From assembly GCF_028689785.1 (NCBI RefSeq), contig NZ_JAQVCN010000003.1, positions 124,001-188,000 on the forward strand: a stretch of 64,000 nucleotides of DNA, in the 5' to 3' direction. The position numbers were made by a program, and so were the translations under genes. The stretch is from Zoogloea sp. GTDB lineage: Bacteria; Pseudomonadota; Gammaproteobacteria; Burkholderiales; Rhodocyclaceae. This document shows positions 36,007-44,431 of the stretch, one piece after another; the stretch's first letter is position 1, and every line of letters begins with the position of its first letter. The notes beneath the pieces are model-generated. The model saw only the letters and a program-made list of their open reading frames with translations. It ran no database searches and was not told the origin of the DNA.

Positions 36007-36047
36007 CGAGTCAACCGGTGACACCGATGTTGACTCGTTTCGAGTCA
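36007..36047. promoter_or_regulatory. Candidate enhancer site for the sigma-54 activator
   Basis: A perfect 9-bp inverted repeat, CGAGTCAAC at 36007-36015 and GTTGACTCG at 36029-36037 (13-base spacer), is followed by a third half-site CGAGTCA at 36041-36047. It lies about 100-140 bases upstream of the candidate -24/-12 promoter and next to the regulator's own start, the usual place for binding of an enhancer-binding protein, and could also serve autoregulation. Confidence 0.6.
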
Positions 36048-36132
36048 GTCCTGCTTGCCCTATGGTGCCGGAGTGAGTCCGGATTTTTAGGCAGGTGGCT
36101 GATATTTAGTGGTTATTTTCCATTTTTCCGGG

Positions 36133-36149
36133 TCGGCACGCTTGCTGCT
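36133..36149 (+). promoter_or_regulatory. Candidate sigma-54 (-24/-12) promoter of the ethanol dehydrogenase gene
   Basis: TCGGCACGCTTGCTGCT matches the TGGCACG-N4-TTGCW consensus with the invariant GG (36135-36136) and GC (36147-36148) at exactly the right spacing; each element has one mismatch (CGG for TGG, CTGC for TTGC). Transcription would start near 36160, about 85 bases before the gene's ATG. The divergent gene encodes a sigma-54 activator, which supports the call. Confidence 0.7.
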
Positions 36150-36246
36150 GATAGACCTGTGCGGGGCCGGGATGGCGGAAAGCTGCTGTCGCGGAACGCG
36201 TTCCACATTAAAGAACTTCAACGAACGAAGTCAATCTGGAGACAAC

Positions 36247-38373
36247 ATGCACCCAACTTTTTCCCGTGGCGCTCCGGCCGTGATCCGGCTTGCCACCCTG
36301 CTGGCCGGGGCGCTTGCCTGCCAGGTCGCCCTGGCAGCGCCAAAGGGCTCGGCTGAACACATTGCTGCCGTCACCGCCCGAGTTGATGAACAGAGCATTC
36401 GTGCCAACGCCGCCCGCGGTACCGATTGGCCTGCCTATGGCCTCGATTACGCCGAGACGCGTCACAGTAAGCTCACCGGGATACATGCCGGCAACGTGAG
36501 CCAGCTCGGCCTGGCGTGGACCTACAACCTGGAGTCGTCCCGCGGTGTAGAGGCCACGCCCCTGGTGGTGGACGGCATCATGTACGTCACCGCATCGTGG
36601 AGCGTGGTGCATGCGGTGGATGTGCGCACCGGCAAGCGGCTGTGGTCCTACGACCCCAAGGTGCCCCGCGAGTATGCCCAGAAAGGCTGCTGCGACGTGG
36701 TGAACCGGGGCGTTGCCCTGTACAAGGGCAAGGTTTTCGTGGGGACCTTCGACGGCCGACTGGTGGCGCTCGATGCGGCCACCGGCAAGCCCGTATGGGA
36801 AAAGGACACCGTTGAGGACCGCAGCCGGCCCTATACCGTGACTGGCGCGCCGCGGGTCATCAAGGGCAAGGTGATCATCGGTAACGGCGGGGCCGAATAT
36901 GGGGTGCGTGGCTATCTCACCGCCTACGACGCCGAGACCGGTGAGCAGAAGTGGCGCTGGTACACCGTGCCTGGCGATCCGGCCAAGCCCTTCGAGAACG
37001 AAGCCATGGCCAAGGCCGCCAAAACCTGGGACCCGGCAGGCCAGTGGTGGGTGACCGGTGGTGGTGGCACGGTCTGGAACAGCATGACCTACGACCCGGA
37101 GCTCAACCTGATGTATGTGGGCACGGGTAACGGCTCACCCTGGAACCATCGCAAGCGCAGCCCGAAGGGGGGTGACAACCTCTATCTCGCCTCCATCGTC
37201 GCCCTCAACCCCGACACTGGCGAGTATGTCTGGCACTACCAGGAAACCCCGGGCGACAACTGGGACTACACCTCGGTGCAGGACATGATCCTCACCGACC
37301 TCACCCTTGCCGGCAAGAAGCGCAAGGTGATCCTGCACGCGCCCAAGAACGGCTTCTTCTTCGTGATTGACCGGACCAATGGCCAGTTCATCTCGGCCAA
37401 GCCCTTCACCGAGGTGAACTGGGCCACTGGCTACGACAAGAAGGGGCGGCCCATTGAGACGCCGCAGGCTCGCTCCCGGGACGCCTTCGACAGCGTGCCC
37501 GGCCCCTTCGGCGGCCACAACTGGCATGCCATGTCCTTCAACCCGAAGACTGGTTTGGCCTACTTCCCGGTACAGAACGTACCCATCAACCTGGCCGAGG
37601 ACAAGGATTGGCGCTTCAACGCCAATACGCCGGGTCAGCCTCAGTCGGGTACCGGCTGGAACCTGGGCATGCAGATCAACACTCAGCCGCCCAAGAGCAA
37701 GGCCTTTGGCCGGCTGGTGGCCTGGGACCCGGTCAAACAGAAGGAGGTCTGGCGTCAGGAATATGCCTCCCCCTGGAATGGTGGCACTCTCACCACCGCC
37801 GGCAATCTGGTGTTTGCCGGTACCGCCGATGGCCGTTTCGCCGCCTACAGCGCCGACAAGGGCGAGAAGCTGTGGGAGGCGCCGATTGGTGTGGGCATGA
37901 TCGCGCCGCCGGTCACCTACGAGGTGGATGGCCGCCAGTACGTGTCGATCGCCGTGGGTTGGGGCGGGGTGTTCGGGTTGTTCCAGCGGGCCACTGAAAA
38001 GCATGATCTGGGGCGGGTCTACACCTTTGCGGTCGGGGCCAGCGCACCCCTGCCCAAGGTGCCCGATTATCCTCTCGGCAAGCTCATCTCCGGCGTCAAG
38101 TACGACCCGGCCCACATTCCCGAAGGCACCAAGCTCTACGTGAGCAACTGCGTCTTCTGCCACGGCGTGCCGGGGGTAGACAAGGGCGGCAACATTCCCA
38201 ACCTGGGCTATGTTCCGTCCGCCGACATCGAGAACCTGGCGGACTTCGTCTTCAATGGCCCCTTCGTCAAGAAGGGCATGCCCGACTTCACCGGCAAGCT
38301 CAGCCGGGAGGACGTGGAGAAGATCAAGGCCTTCATCCAGGGCACCGCCGACGCCATCCGGCCCAAACCCTGA
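36247..38373 (+). CDS. PQQ-dependent quinohemoprotein ethanol dehydrogenase
   Basis: A 708-residue periplasmic alcohol dehydrogenase with PQQ and a C-terminal cytochrome c domain. It has a signal peptide (cleavage near residue 31), the vicinal disulfide GCCD near residue 148, the catalytic Asp of NWDYT at residue 340, repeated tryptophan-docking propeller blades, and heme motif CVFCH at 635-639. The residue two after the catalytic Asp is Thr, not Asp, which points to a Ca2+ enzyme rather than a lanthanide one. Overall sequence resembles the Comamonas testosteroni qhEDH. ATG 36247 has a GGAG site; the open frame upstream is unsupported. It oxidises ethanol and similar primary alcohols to aldehydes. 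Confidence 0.93.
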   Translation: MHPTFSRGAPAVIRLATLLAGALACQVALAAPKGSAEHIAAVTARVDEQSIRANAARGTDWPAYGLDYAETRHSKLTGIHAGNVSQLGLAWTYNLESSRGVEATPLVVDGIMYVTASWSVVHAVDVRTGKRLWSYDPKVPREYAQKGCCDVVNRGVALYKGKVFVGTFDGRLVALDAATGKPVWEKDTVEDRSRPYTVTGAPRVIKGKVIIGNGGAEYGVRGYLTAYDAETGEQKWRWYTVPGDPAKPFENEAMAKAAKTWDPAGQWWVTGGGGTVWNSMTYDPELNLMYVGTGNGSPWNHRKRSPKGGDNLYLASIVALNPDTGEYVWHYQETPGDNWDYTSVQDMILTDLTLAGKKRKVILHAPKNGFFFVIDRTNGQFISAKPFTEVNWATGYDKKGRPIETPQARSRDAFDSVPGPFGGHNWHAMSFNPKTGLAYFPVQNVPINLAEDKDWRFNANTPGQPQSGTGWNLGMQINTQPPKSKAFGRLVAWDPVKQKEVWRQEYASPWNGGTLTTAGNLVFAGTADGRFAAYSADKGEKLWEAPIGVGMIAPPVTYEVDGRQYVSIAVGWGGVFGLFQRATEKHDLGRVYTFAVGASAPLPKVPDYPLGKLISGVKYDPAHIPEGTKLYVSNCVFCHGVPGVDKGGNIPNLGYVPSADIENLADFVFNGPFVKKGMPDFTGKLSREDVEKIKAFIQGTADAIRPKP

Positions 38374-38411
38374 CCCAAGCCTGACCCCCTCCGGAGCCCT
38401 GCCTCCCTCTT

Positions 38412-38463
38412 GCCGTGGCCACCGCTTCACCCCCTTCCCTTCCGGGTGGCCACGGCCCTTTTT
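38412..38463 (+). terminator. Strong terminator after the ethanol dehydrogenase gene
   Basis: A perfect 12-bp stem, GCCGTGGCCACC at 38412-38423 and GGTGGCCACGGC at 38445-38456, is followed by CC and TTTTT at 38459-38463. It separates the dehydrogenase from the two downstream genes, so these may be expressed at a lower level by read-through or from their own promoter. Confidence 0.88.
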
Positions 38464-38522
38464 ATTCCGGACCGGACGCGGCGACGTCCGGCCATCTTGT
38501 TGCACACCATGAGGAGACACCC

Positions 38523-39380
38523 ATGAAGATGACCCGCTCCATTCTCGCCGGCGCCTGCGCCGCCGCCCTCCTGACCCTGGCCACCAGCGGTGCCTGGGCC
38601 GACGTGCGCCCCGATCCGGGCGACTACACCGGTCTGCCGGCCGGTACCAACCTGCTGCTGGCCTACGCCCAGTTCCCCCGCGCCGACAAGGTCTACAGCA
38701 ATGGCAACAAGGTGGTGGACAACCTGGATCTGTCGGTCAATGCCGGCATCCTGCGTTACGTGCACTTCATGAAGCTGGGCGACTACATCATCGACCCGCA
38801 GATCATCCTGCCCTTCGGCAGCCAGAAGATCGGCCTCTCCGACACCAAGAGCAGCGGCATCGGCGACGTGATCTTTGGCGGCACCTTGTGGACCATCGCC
38901 GATCTGGCCAAGGGCGAGCACCTGGGTTGGTCGGTGTTCTTCACCGCCCCCACCGGCAGCGACAAGAACCAGGGCTTCGCCCTCAGCAACAACCGCTGGG
39001 CCACCGATCTGCAGGTGGGTTACATCCGCAAGCTCTCCAACAACTGGACGGTGGATCTGATCGGCGAGACCGAGTTCTATCAGGACCAGCGCGACACCAA
39101 GTCGCAGAAGGACCCGCTGCTCCAGGCCCACGGCCACCTGCGCTATCACCTCAGTGACGCCACCTACGTGGCCGCCACCTACCGCCATGCCTGGGGTGCC
39201 AAGGAAACCCTCAACGGCGCCGACATTGCCGGGCGCAAGAACAACGGCACCACCATGCTCACCTGGGCGTCCTTCGTGGATAAGCAGTGGCAGGTGCAAC
39301 TGCAGTACGTGCATGACCTGAAGGTGGAGGAGGGCCCCAAGATCAGCGCCCTCCAGGCCCGCCTGCTCTACGTCTATTGA
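38523..39380 (+). CDS. Outer-membrane protein of the phenol-degradation MetA-like family
   Basis: A 285-residue protein with a signal peptide (about residues 1-26, ending GAWA). The mature part consists of alternating beta strands: GTNLLLAYAQF, YIIDPQIILPFG, GWSVFFTAPTGSDKN, WATDLQVGYIRKL, LRYHLSDATYVAATYRH and a terminal aromatic strand ending LLYVY, which fits an outer-membrane barrel of the MetA-pathway superfamily. The function of the family is not established; beside alcohol and aldehyde dehydrogenases it may be a substrate porin. ATG 38523 has a GAGGAG site. Confidence 0.7.
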   Translation: MKMTRSILAGACAAALLTLATSGAWADVRPDPGDYTGLPAGTNLLLAYAQFPRADKVYSNGNKVVDNLDLSVNAGILRYVHFMKLGDYIIDPQIILPFGSQKIGLSDTKSSGIGDVIFGGTLWTIADLAKGEHLGWSVFFTAPTGSDKNQGFALSNNRWATDLQVGYIRKLSNNWTVDLIGETEFYQDQRDTKSQKDPLLQAHGHLRYHLSDATYVAATYRHAWGAKETLNGADIAGRKNNGTTMLTWASFVDKQWQVQLQYVHDLKVEEGPKISALQARLLYVY

Positions 39381-39401
39381 CCCCTGTTCCAGGAGACATT
39401 C

Positions 39402-40904
39402 ATGAACCGTTTTCACGGCATTGAGTTGCATCCCGACACCGCAACCTTCCTGGCTCGCCCCCGCCGCATGCTGATTGGCGGCGAGTGGGTGGAGGCGGCC
39501 TCCGGCGCCAGTCTGCCGGTCACCGATCCGGCCAGCAACGAGGCCTTCTGCCATGTGCCGGCCGGCGACGCGGCCGACATCGAGCGGGCCGTGGCCGCCG
39601 CCCGCCAGGCCTTCGAATCGGGCGAATGGCCGCGCCACCGCCCGGTGGACCGGGAGCGCCTGCTGCTGCGCCTGGCTGATCTGCTGGAGGCGCATGCCCA
39701 GGAGTTCGCTGAACTGGAGGCCCTGGACAACGGCAAACCGGTGATGATGGCCCGCCATGTGGACGTGGCCCTGTCCATTGACTTCATTCGTTATATGGCT
39801 GGCTGGGCCACCAAAATTGAAGGGCACACCATGGAGCTGTCGGTGCCCCTGGTGCGCGAGCGGGAGTTCTTCGGCTTCACCCGGCGCGAGCCGGTGGGGG
39901 TGGTGGGCGCCATCATTCCGTGGAATTTCCCCCTGCTGATGGCCGTGTGGAAGGTGGCACCGGCCCTGGCGGCCGGCTGCACCATGATCCTCAAGCCCGC
40001 CGAGGATACGCCGCTCACCGCCCTGCGCCTGGGCGAGCTGGCCCTGGAGGCGGGGTACCCCGCTGGTGTGCTGAATGTGGTCACCGGCCTGGGGCATACC
40101 GCCGGCGCTGCCCTGGCGGCCCACCCGGGCATCCAGAAAATCGCCTTCACCGGTTCTACCGAGGTGGGCAAGCTGGTGGGCAAGGCCGCCATGGAGAACA
40201 TGACCCGGGTATCCCTCGAACTGGGGGGCAAGAGCCCGGTGATCGTGCTCGACGATGTGGACCCGGCTGTCGCGGCGGCGGGGGCGGCCCAGGCCATTTT
40301 CTTCAACCAGGGGCAGGTGTGCACCGCTGGCTCCCGCCTCTATGTCCACAAGAGCCGCTTTGACGCGGTGGTGGAGGCTCTTTCGGGCATTGCCGCAGGC
40401 ATGCGCCTGGGCCCGGGCATCGACCCGGCCACCCAGATCGGCCCCCTGGTGAGCAAGGTGCAGCAGGGTCGGGTGATGGACTACGTGAACAGCGGCTTTG
40501 CCGAGGGTGCCCGGGCAGCGGCGGGCGGGGCTGTGGGCGACGGGCCCGGCTGCTTCGTGCAGCCTACCGTGCTGGTGGATGTGCGTGAGGACATGCGCGT
40601 GGTGCGGGAGGAAATCTTCGGTCCGGTGGTGGTGGCTCAGCCCTTTGACGACGTGGAGGAGATCGCCCGGCGGGCCAACGACACGCCCTACGGCCTGGCG
40701 GCCAGCATCTGGTCCAACGACCTGTCGCGGGTGCATCGCCTGATCCCCAAGATCAAGGCCGGCACCGTGTGGGTGAACTGCCACAACATCATCGAGAACG
40801 TGATGCCCTTCGGCGGCTTCAAGCAGTCGGGTATCGGCCGTGAGGCCGGGCGTTCGGCCCTGGAGCTGTACACCGAGCCCAAGTCGGTGATCATGATGCT
40901 GTGA
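39402..40904 (+). CDS. NAD(P)-dependent aldehyde dehydrogenase
   Basis: A 500-residue aldehyde dehydrogenase superfamily member that probably oxidises the acetaldehyde made by the ethanol dehydrogenase to acetate. Motifs are IPWNFPLLMAVWK near residue 169, KPAEDTPLTA near 197, FTGSTEVGK near 248, the general-base Glu in LELGGKSPVIV near 270 and the catalytic Cys in NQGQVCTAGSR near 308. EIFGPV near 407 completes the set. It has an AGGAGA site 5-10 bases before ATG and lies 21 bases after the outer-membrane protein gene. Confidence 0.93.
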   Translation: MNRFHGIELHPDTATFLARPRRMLIGGEWVEAASGASLPVTDPASNEAFCHVPAGDAADIERAVAAARQAFESGEWPRHRPVDRERLLLRLADLLEAHAQEFAELEALDNGKPVMMARHVDVALSIDFIRYMAGWATKIEGHTMELSVPLVREREFFGFTRREPVGVVGAIIPWNFPLLMAVWKVAPALAAGCTMILKPAEDTPLTALRLGELALEAGYPAGVLNVVTGLGHTAGAALAAHPGIQKIAFTGSTEVGKLVGKAAMENMTRVSLELGGKSPVIVLDDVDPAVAAAGAAQAIFFNQGQVCTAGSRLYVHKSRFDAVVEALSGIAAGMRLGPGIDPATQIGPLVSKVQQGRVMDYVNSGFAEGARAAAGGAVGDGPGCFVQPTVLVDVREDMRVVREEIFGPVVVAQPFDDVEEIARRANDTPYGLAASIWSNDLSRVHRLIPKIKAGTVWVNCHNIIENVMPFGGFKQSGIGREAGRSALELYTEPKSVIMML

Positions 40905-40916
40905 CCGGGCAGGCCC

Positions 40917-41954
40917 TCAGCGCAGGGCCTGCAGCCGCCTGGGGAAGCCCGCCGCCTGAAAGGGCAGGCGGGCTTCGCTGCGCTGGAAGACCCGAAAAGT
41001 TGCAGCCAATGTGGCGCCCAGCAGCAGGGCTGCACCGGTGTTGTGGGCGACGGCCAGGGGCAGCGGCAGCTGCAGCAGCACGTTGGCGATGCCCAGCGCG
41101 ATCTGCAGCACAAGGGCTGCGAGCAGGCTCTGCCCGTACAGGCGGGTTTCTGGCCGCGTCAGCAGACGCAAGGCGAAGCCGCCGGCCAGCAGCACAACCA
41201 GGGCCGCCCCCAGGCGGTGAGCCCAGTGGATGGCGGTCAGGGCTGCACCGGACAGCAGCGCGCCGCTGGCTGTGGCACCGAGTTCACGATCCAGGGTGAA
41301 GGCGTGGTGGGGGTCCATCTCGGGCCACCAGCTGCCCTGGCAGGTGGGAAAGTCGGCGCAGATTGCGGCGGCGTAGTTGCTGCTCACCCAACCTCCCAGG
41401 GCAATCTGTATGAACACTGCGCCGAGGGCCAGCACGGCGAGCAGGCGCAGCCCGCCCGGCAGGGCGGGAAGCCGGCGGGGCGAGGCCAGGTCACGCAGCA
41501 CCAGCACCGCCAGCAGGGCCAGGGTGCTCATGCCGCCGAGCAGGTGGCTGGTGACGATGACGGGCTTGAGCAGCCGGGTCACGGTGAGCATGCCGAGCAG
41601 GGCCTGCCCGGCTACCACGGCCAGCAGCAGCACCTCAAGCCATGGGCTGCGCCGCTCGCGCTGGCGCCAGGCGAGCACTGCCAGGGCCAGGATGGCCAGG
41701 CCCAGCAGGCCTGCGGCGTAACGATGGATCATCTCCTTCCAGGCCTTTGGGGCTTCCACGGGCTGCCCGAAGCGATGCTCGGCAGCGTGGATTTCGTGGG
41801 CCTCGTCGGGCACACCCACCAGCTGGCCGTAGCAGCCGGGCCAGTCGGGGCAGCCCAGCCCGGCATCGGAGAGGCGTACGTAAGCGCCCAGTGACACCAC
41901 CACCAGGGCCAGGAGCAGGGCGGCGAGGGCGAGCCGACGATAGCTTCGGGTCAT
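40917..41954 (-). CDS. ctaA: Heme A synthase
   Basis: A 345-residue, eight-helix inner-membrane enzyme (COX15 family) that oxidises heme O to heme A for the aa3-type oxidase. The N-terminal extracytoplasmic motif GAYVRLSDAGLGCPDWPGCYG holds paired Cys, followed by EMIHRYAAGLLG with a heme-ligand His near residue 77. TSHLLGGMSTLALL and the second-half HWAHRLGA contribute further His ligands. It starts 16 bases after the ctaB gene's stop in the reverse orientation order, that is, upstream of... ctaB lies upstream on the - strand. Confidence 0.95.
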   Translation of the reverse strand: MTRSYRRLALAALLLALVVVSLGAYVRLSDAGLGCPDWPGCYGQLVGVPDEAHEIHAAEHRFGQPVEAPKAWKEMIHRYAAGLLGLAILALAVLAWRQRERRSPWLEVLLLAVVAGQALLGMLTVTRLLKPVIVTSHLLGGMSTLALLAVLVLRDLASPRRLPALPGGLRLLAVLALGAVFIQIALGGWVSSNYAAAICADFPTCQGSWWPEMDPHHAFTLDRELGATASGALLSGAALTAIHWAHRLGAALVVLLAGGFALRLLTRPETRLYGQSLLAALVLQIALGIANVLLQLPLPLAVAHNTGAALLLGATLAATFRVFQRSEARLPFQAAGFPRRLQALR

Positions 41955-41970
41955 GGGTCTGCTCCCCGGG

Positions 41971-42870
41971 TCAGGCCAGGCGATCGAGGAAGAGGGCGGC
42001 GAACAGCCCGGTGAGGTAGATCAGGGAATAGCGGAAGGCGCGCCGGGCGCGGGCGTCGGAGTAGTTGCGCCACAGCACCCAGGCCTCCCGCAGATAGCCC
42101 AGGTTGAGAACGGTGACCAGGGCGGCGTAGACCGCGCCGGACAGGCCCAGGGTGCAGGGCAGGTAGGACACGGCGGCCAGCAGCACGGTGTATAGCAAGA
42201 TGTGCAGGCAGGTGAGGGGCACGCCGTGGCTCACCGGCAGCATGGGCAGGCCGGCACGGGCGTATTCGTCGCGGCGATAGCAGGCCAGCGCCCAGAAATG
42301 GGGCGGGGTCCACAGGAAGATGATGAGAAACAGGGCTAGCGCTGGCAGGCCGATGCTGTCGGTCATGGCGGCCCAGCCGAGCACCGGCGGCATGGCCCCC
42401 GAGGCGCCACCGATGACGATGTTCATGGGCGTGGCGGGTTTGAGGATCAGGGTGTAGACGATGGCGTAGCCGAGGAAGGTGGCCAGGGTGAGCCACATGG
42501 TCAGGGGATTGACGGCCATGTGCAGCAGCCACAGGCCGGCGCCGCCGGTAAGGCAGGCCAGGGTGAGGGTCTCGGTGGGGGTGATCAGGCCCAGGGGCAG
42601 GGCGCGACCGCGGGTGCGGGCCATGCGGGCATCGATGGTGCGCTCGACCAGGCAGTTGATGGCCGCCGCTGCGCCTGCCACCAGAGCGATGCCGACGGTG
42701 GCGGCGAGCATCAGCCCGGCGGGGGGCCAGCCCGGAACAGCGAGGAACATGCCGATCATGGCGGTGAACACGATCAGGCTGTTGACCCGTGGTTTGCACT
42801 GGGTGGCAAAGGCCGCCAGGCGCAGGCCGAAGGGGGTGGGGGCGGTGCTGCTGGGCAGGAGCGTCGGCAT
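41971..42870 (-). CDS. ctaB: Protoheme IX farnesyltransferase (heme O synthase)
   Basis: A 299-residue UbiA-family prenyltransferase with about nine helices. It transfers farnesyl diphosphate to heme b, giving heme O for CtaA, encoded 16 bases downstream. The first Asp-rich-like motif lies in NCLVERTIDARMARTRGR near residue 80, and a second conserved block is IFLWTPPHFWALACYRRDEY near 185-205. ATG 42870 was chosen because it has a GGAGA site; an in-frame start at 42897 would add nine residues. Confidence 0.95.
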   Translation of the reverse strand: MPTLLPSSTAPTPFGLRLAAFATQCKPRVNSLIVFTAMIGMFLAVPGWPPAGLMLAATVGIALVAGAAAAINCLVERTIDARMARTRGRALPLGLITPTETLTLACLTGGAGLWLLHMAVNPLTMWLTLATFLGYAIVYTLILKPATPMNIVIGGASGAMPPVLGWAAMTDSIGLPALALFLIIFLWTPPHFWALACYRRDEYARAGLPMLPVSHGVPLTCLHILLYTVLLAAVSYLPCTLGLSGAVYAALVTVLNLGYLREAWVLWRNYSDARARRAFRYSLIYLTGLFAALFLDRLA

Positions 42871-42906
42871 CGGGGGTCTCCGGGGAATGGGGGGCAATGC
42901 GGCTCT

Positions 42907-43458
42907 TCAGCCTGCCCACGCGTAGCGCAGCAGGCGTTCCATGTCTTTCAGGATGCCCTGTGGGTCGGCATCGGGGGCGTAGCGCAGGATGATCCTGTCC
43001 TGGGGGTCAACCACGTACACCCGGTGCCCGCTGTTGCCGAGGTCAAAGGCGGCGCGGGAGGCCGCATCGGCGGCCACGGCGGTGTGCAGGTCGGGCTGCA
43101 GGGCGAGGAGGGCGGCATCATCGGGGGTCGCCTGATCGGTGAGCCAGGTGCGCTGTACCCGCGCCATCTGCTTGTACAGCGCCACATGTACCTGGCGGGT
43201 CAGGACGACCCACTTGCGGCAGGCGTCGTCACAGGGGCCCGAACCGGCAATCACCAGGCGCCAGTGGGGCGTGGCGCTGCTGCCCAGGGGGGTACCATGA
43301 GCATCAACCAGGGGCGGTAGGGTTCGCGGAGGTGACAGGAGCTCGCCGTGGTTGCCCGGGCGCTCCGGGTGCCAGCCGGTGAAGTAGAGCGTTGCGGCCA
43401 CCCCGAAAGGCAGCAGCAACAGGCCGAGGACCAGGCTCAGGGTGCGCTTGCCGTGCAT
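42907..43458 (-). CDS. Membrane-anchored SCO/thioredoxin-like cytochrome oxidase accessory protein
   Basis: A 183-residue protein with an N-terminal membrane helix (about 5-25) and an extracytoplasmic domain. SGPCDDACRKW near residue 78 is a C-x3-C pair as in copper-binding SCO proteins, followed by a C-terminal VYVVDPQDRIILRY strand typical of the same fold. Between SURF1 and ctaB it is likely to help assemble oxidase copper or heme centres. Its ATG overlaps the SURF1 stop (TGATG). A true SCO protein is encoded separately at 49462, so this is a second, more diverged relative. Confidence 0.72.
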   Translation of the reverse strand: MHGKRTLSLVLGLLLLPFGVAATLYFTGWHPERPGNHGELLSPPRTLPPLVDAHGTPLGSSATPHWRLVIAGSGPCDDACRKWVVLTRQVHVALYKQMARVQRTWLTDQATPDDAALLALQPDLHTAVAADAASRAAFDLGNSGHRVYVVDPQDRIILRYAPDADPQGILKDMERLLRYAWAG

Positions 43459-44192
43459 CAGGGGCGCTTCCAGCCGAGGGCCAGCCAGATCAGCAGGGCG
43501 GAGGCGGCAAAGCCATACCACTGCCAGGCGTAGGACAGGTGGCGCTCGAAGCGCTCGTCGGGGCGGGGCCATTCCCGGGCAAAACCAGCCGGCGCGTCGG
43601 GGGCCAGTTGCAGCACCATCGGTTGCAGCGGCCACGGCGCCAGCCGGGTGAAGCGGGTCAGGTCGAGGTTCTGCCACACGGGCTGCCAGCCCTCGCCGAC
43701 GGGCTCCTTGCCCAAGGTGAAGAAGCGGGTGCCCGGCACCACAGCCGTGCCGTGAAGGGTGATCGGGCCTGTCGGGGTGTCCACCCGGGGCAGGTCGCTG
43801 TGCAGGGCGGAGGCCGGAACCCAGCCCCGGTTGACCAGCACACGCATGTCGCTGCCTTCGATGTGCAGGGGCGTGATGACGTGGTAGCCGGCCTGTTCCC
43901 GGTGGATGCGGTTGTCGAGGAGGATCTGGTGCGCGCTGTCGAAGCGGCCGCGCACCGTCACCGGGCGGGAGCGCAGGGCTTCGGCATCGACCGGCGTGGC
44001 GCCGAGGCTCACCGGTGCGTCGCTACCCCGCTGGTCGAGCAGGGCCTGGGCGGCCTGCTTGCGGTCGGCCTTGGCATGCTGCCAGTTGCCCAGCTGGATG
44101 CAGCCGGCCGCAAGCACGATGGCCAGCGCCCCGCCCCAAACAGAGGGGCGGAAGCGCCGGCCGCTTGTGGCGGCCTGAAGGCGGGCGCACAA
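43458..44192 (-). CDS. SURF1-family cytochrome oxidase biogenesis protein
   Basis: About 244 residues with two membrane helices, one at each end (near 20-38 and near the C-terminal SYAWQWYGFAASALLIWLAL). Conserved SURF1 features include LGNWQ after the first helix, DNRIHREQAGYHVITPL and VNRGWVP. It helps insert heme A into subunit I. The start is uncertain: a TTG at 44192 avoids overlap with the divergent DUF2909 gene, whereas the longest frame (ATG 44264) would overlap it by 44 bases. Neither has a clear ribosome binding site. Confidence 0.85.
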   Translation of the reverse strand: MCARLQAATSGRRFRPSVWGGALAIVLAAGCIQLGNWQHAKADRKQAAQALLDQRGSDAPVSLGATPVDAEALRSRPVTVRGRFDSAHQILLDNRIHREQAGYHVITPLHIEGSDMRVLVNRGWVPASALHSDLPRVDTPTGPITLHGTAVVPGTRFFTLGKEPVGEGWQPVWQNLDLTRFTRLAPWPLQPMVLQLAPDAPAGFAREWPRPDERFERHLSYAWQWYGFAASALLIWLALGWKRP

Positions 44193-44220
44193 TCGACTGA
44201 AGACCCGGGAGGAGCGCGCT

Positions 44221-44415
44221 GTGCTGTTCAAATTGGCAGTGGTATTCATGCTGTTGCTGGTCATCGGCAGCCTCTTTTCGGGCCTGGTCTTTCTCTATCG
44301 CGACAAGGGCAATGGCGACCGGGTTGTGCGGGCGCTCACCTTGCGCATCTCCCTCTCCCTCTTGCTCTTTGCCGGCCTGCTGCTGGCCGGGCGTTTTGGT
44401 GGCTACGCCGGGTAA
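44221..44415 (+). CDS. Small twin-helix membrane protein (DUF2909)
   Basis: A 64-residue protein from a GTG start with a good GGAGGAG site about 8 bases upstream. There are two hydrophobic helices (about 5-27 and 42-58) joined by a short loop with FLYRDKGNGDRVVRALTLRI, the DUF2909 pattern. In betaproteobacteria it sits inside the cox operon in the opposite orientation, exactly as here, between SURF1 and ctaE. Function unknown. Confidence 0.82.
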   Translation: MLFKLAVVFMLLLVIGSLFSGLVFLYRDKGNGDRVVRALTLRISLSLLLFAGLLLAGRFGGYAG

Positions 44416-44431
44416 GCCCGGCGGCTTGCGC

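Noticed and set aside
38427-40784. A 785-codon - strand frame opposite the aldehyde dehydrogenase and outer-membrane protein genes
   Set aside because: The + strand proteins have clear catalytic motifs and ribosome binding sites; this frame has none.
40909-40932. GC-rich hairpin between the aldehyde dehydrogenase gene and ctaA
   Set aside because: It has a 9-bp stem but no T-tract on either strand and overlaps the ctaA 3' end, so it was not called a terminator.
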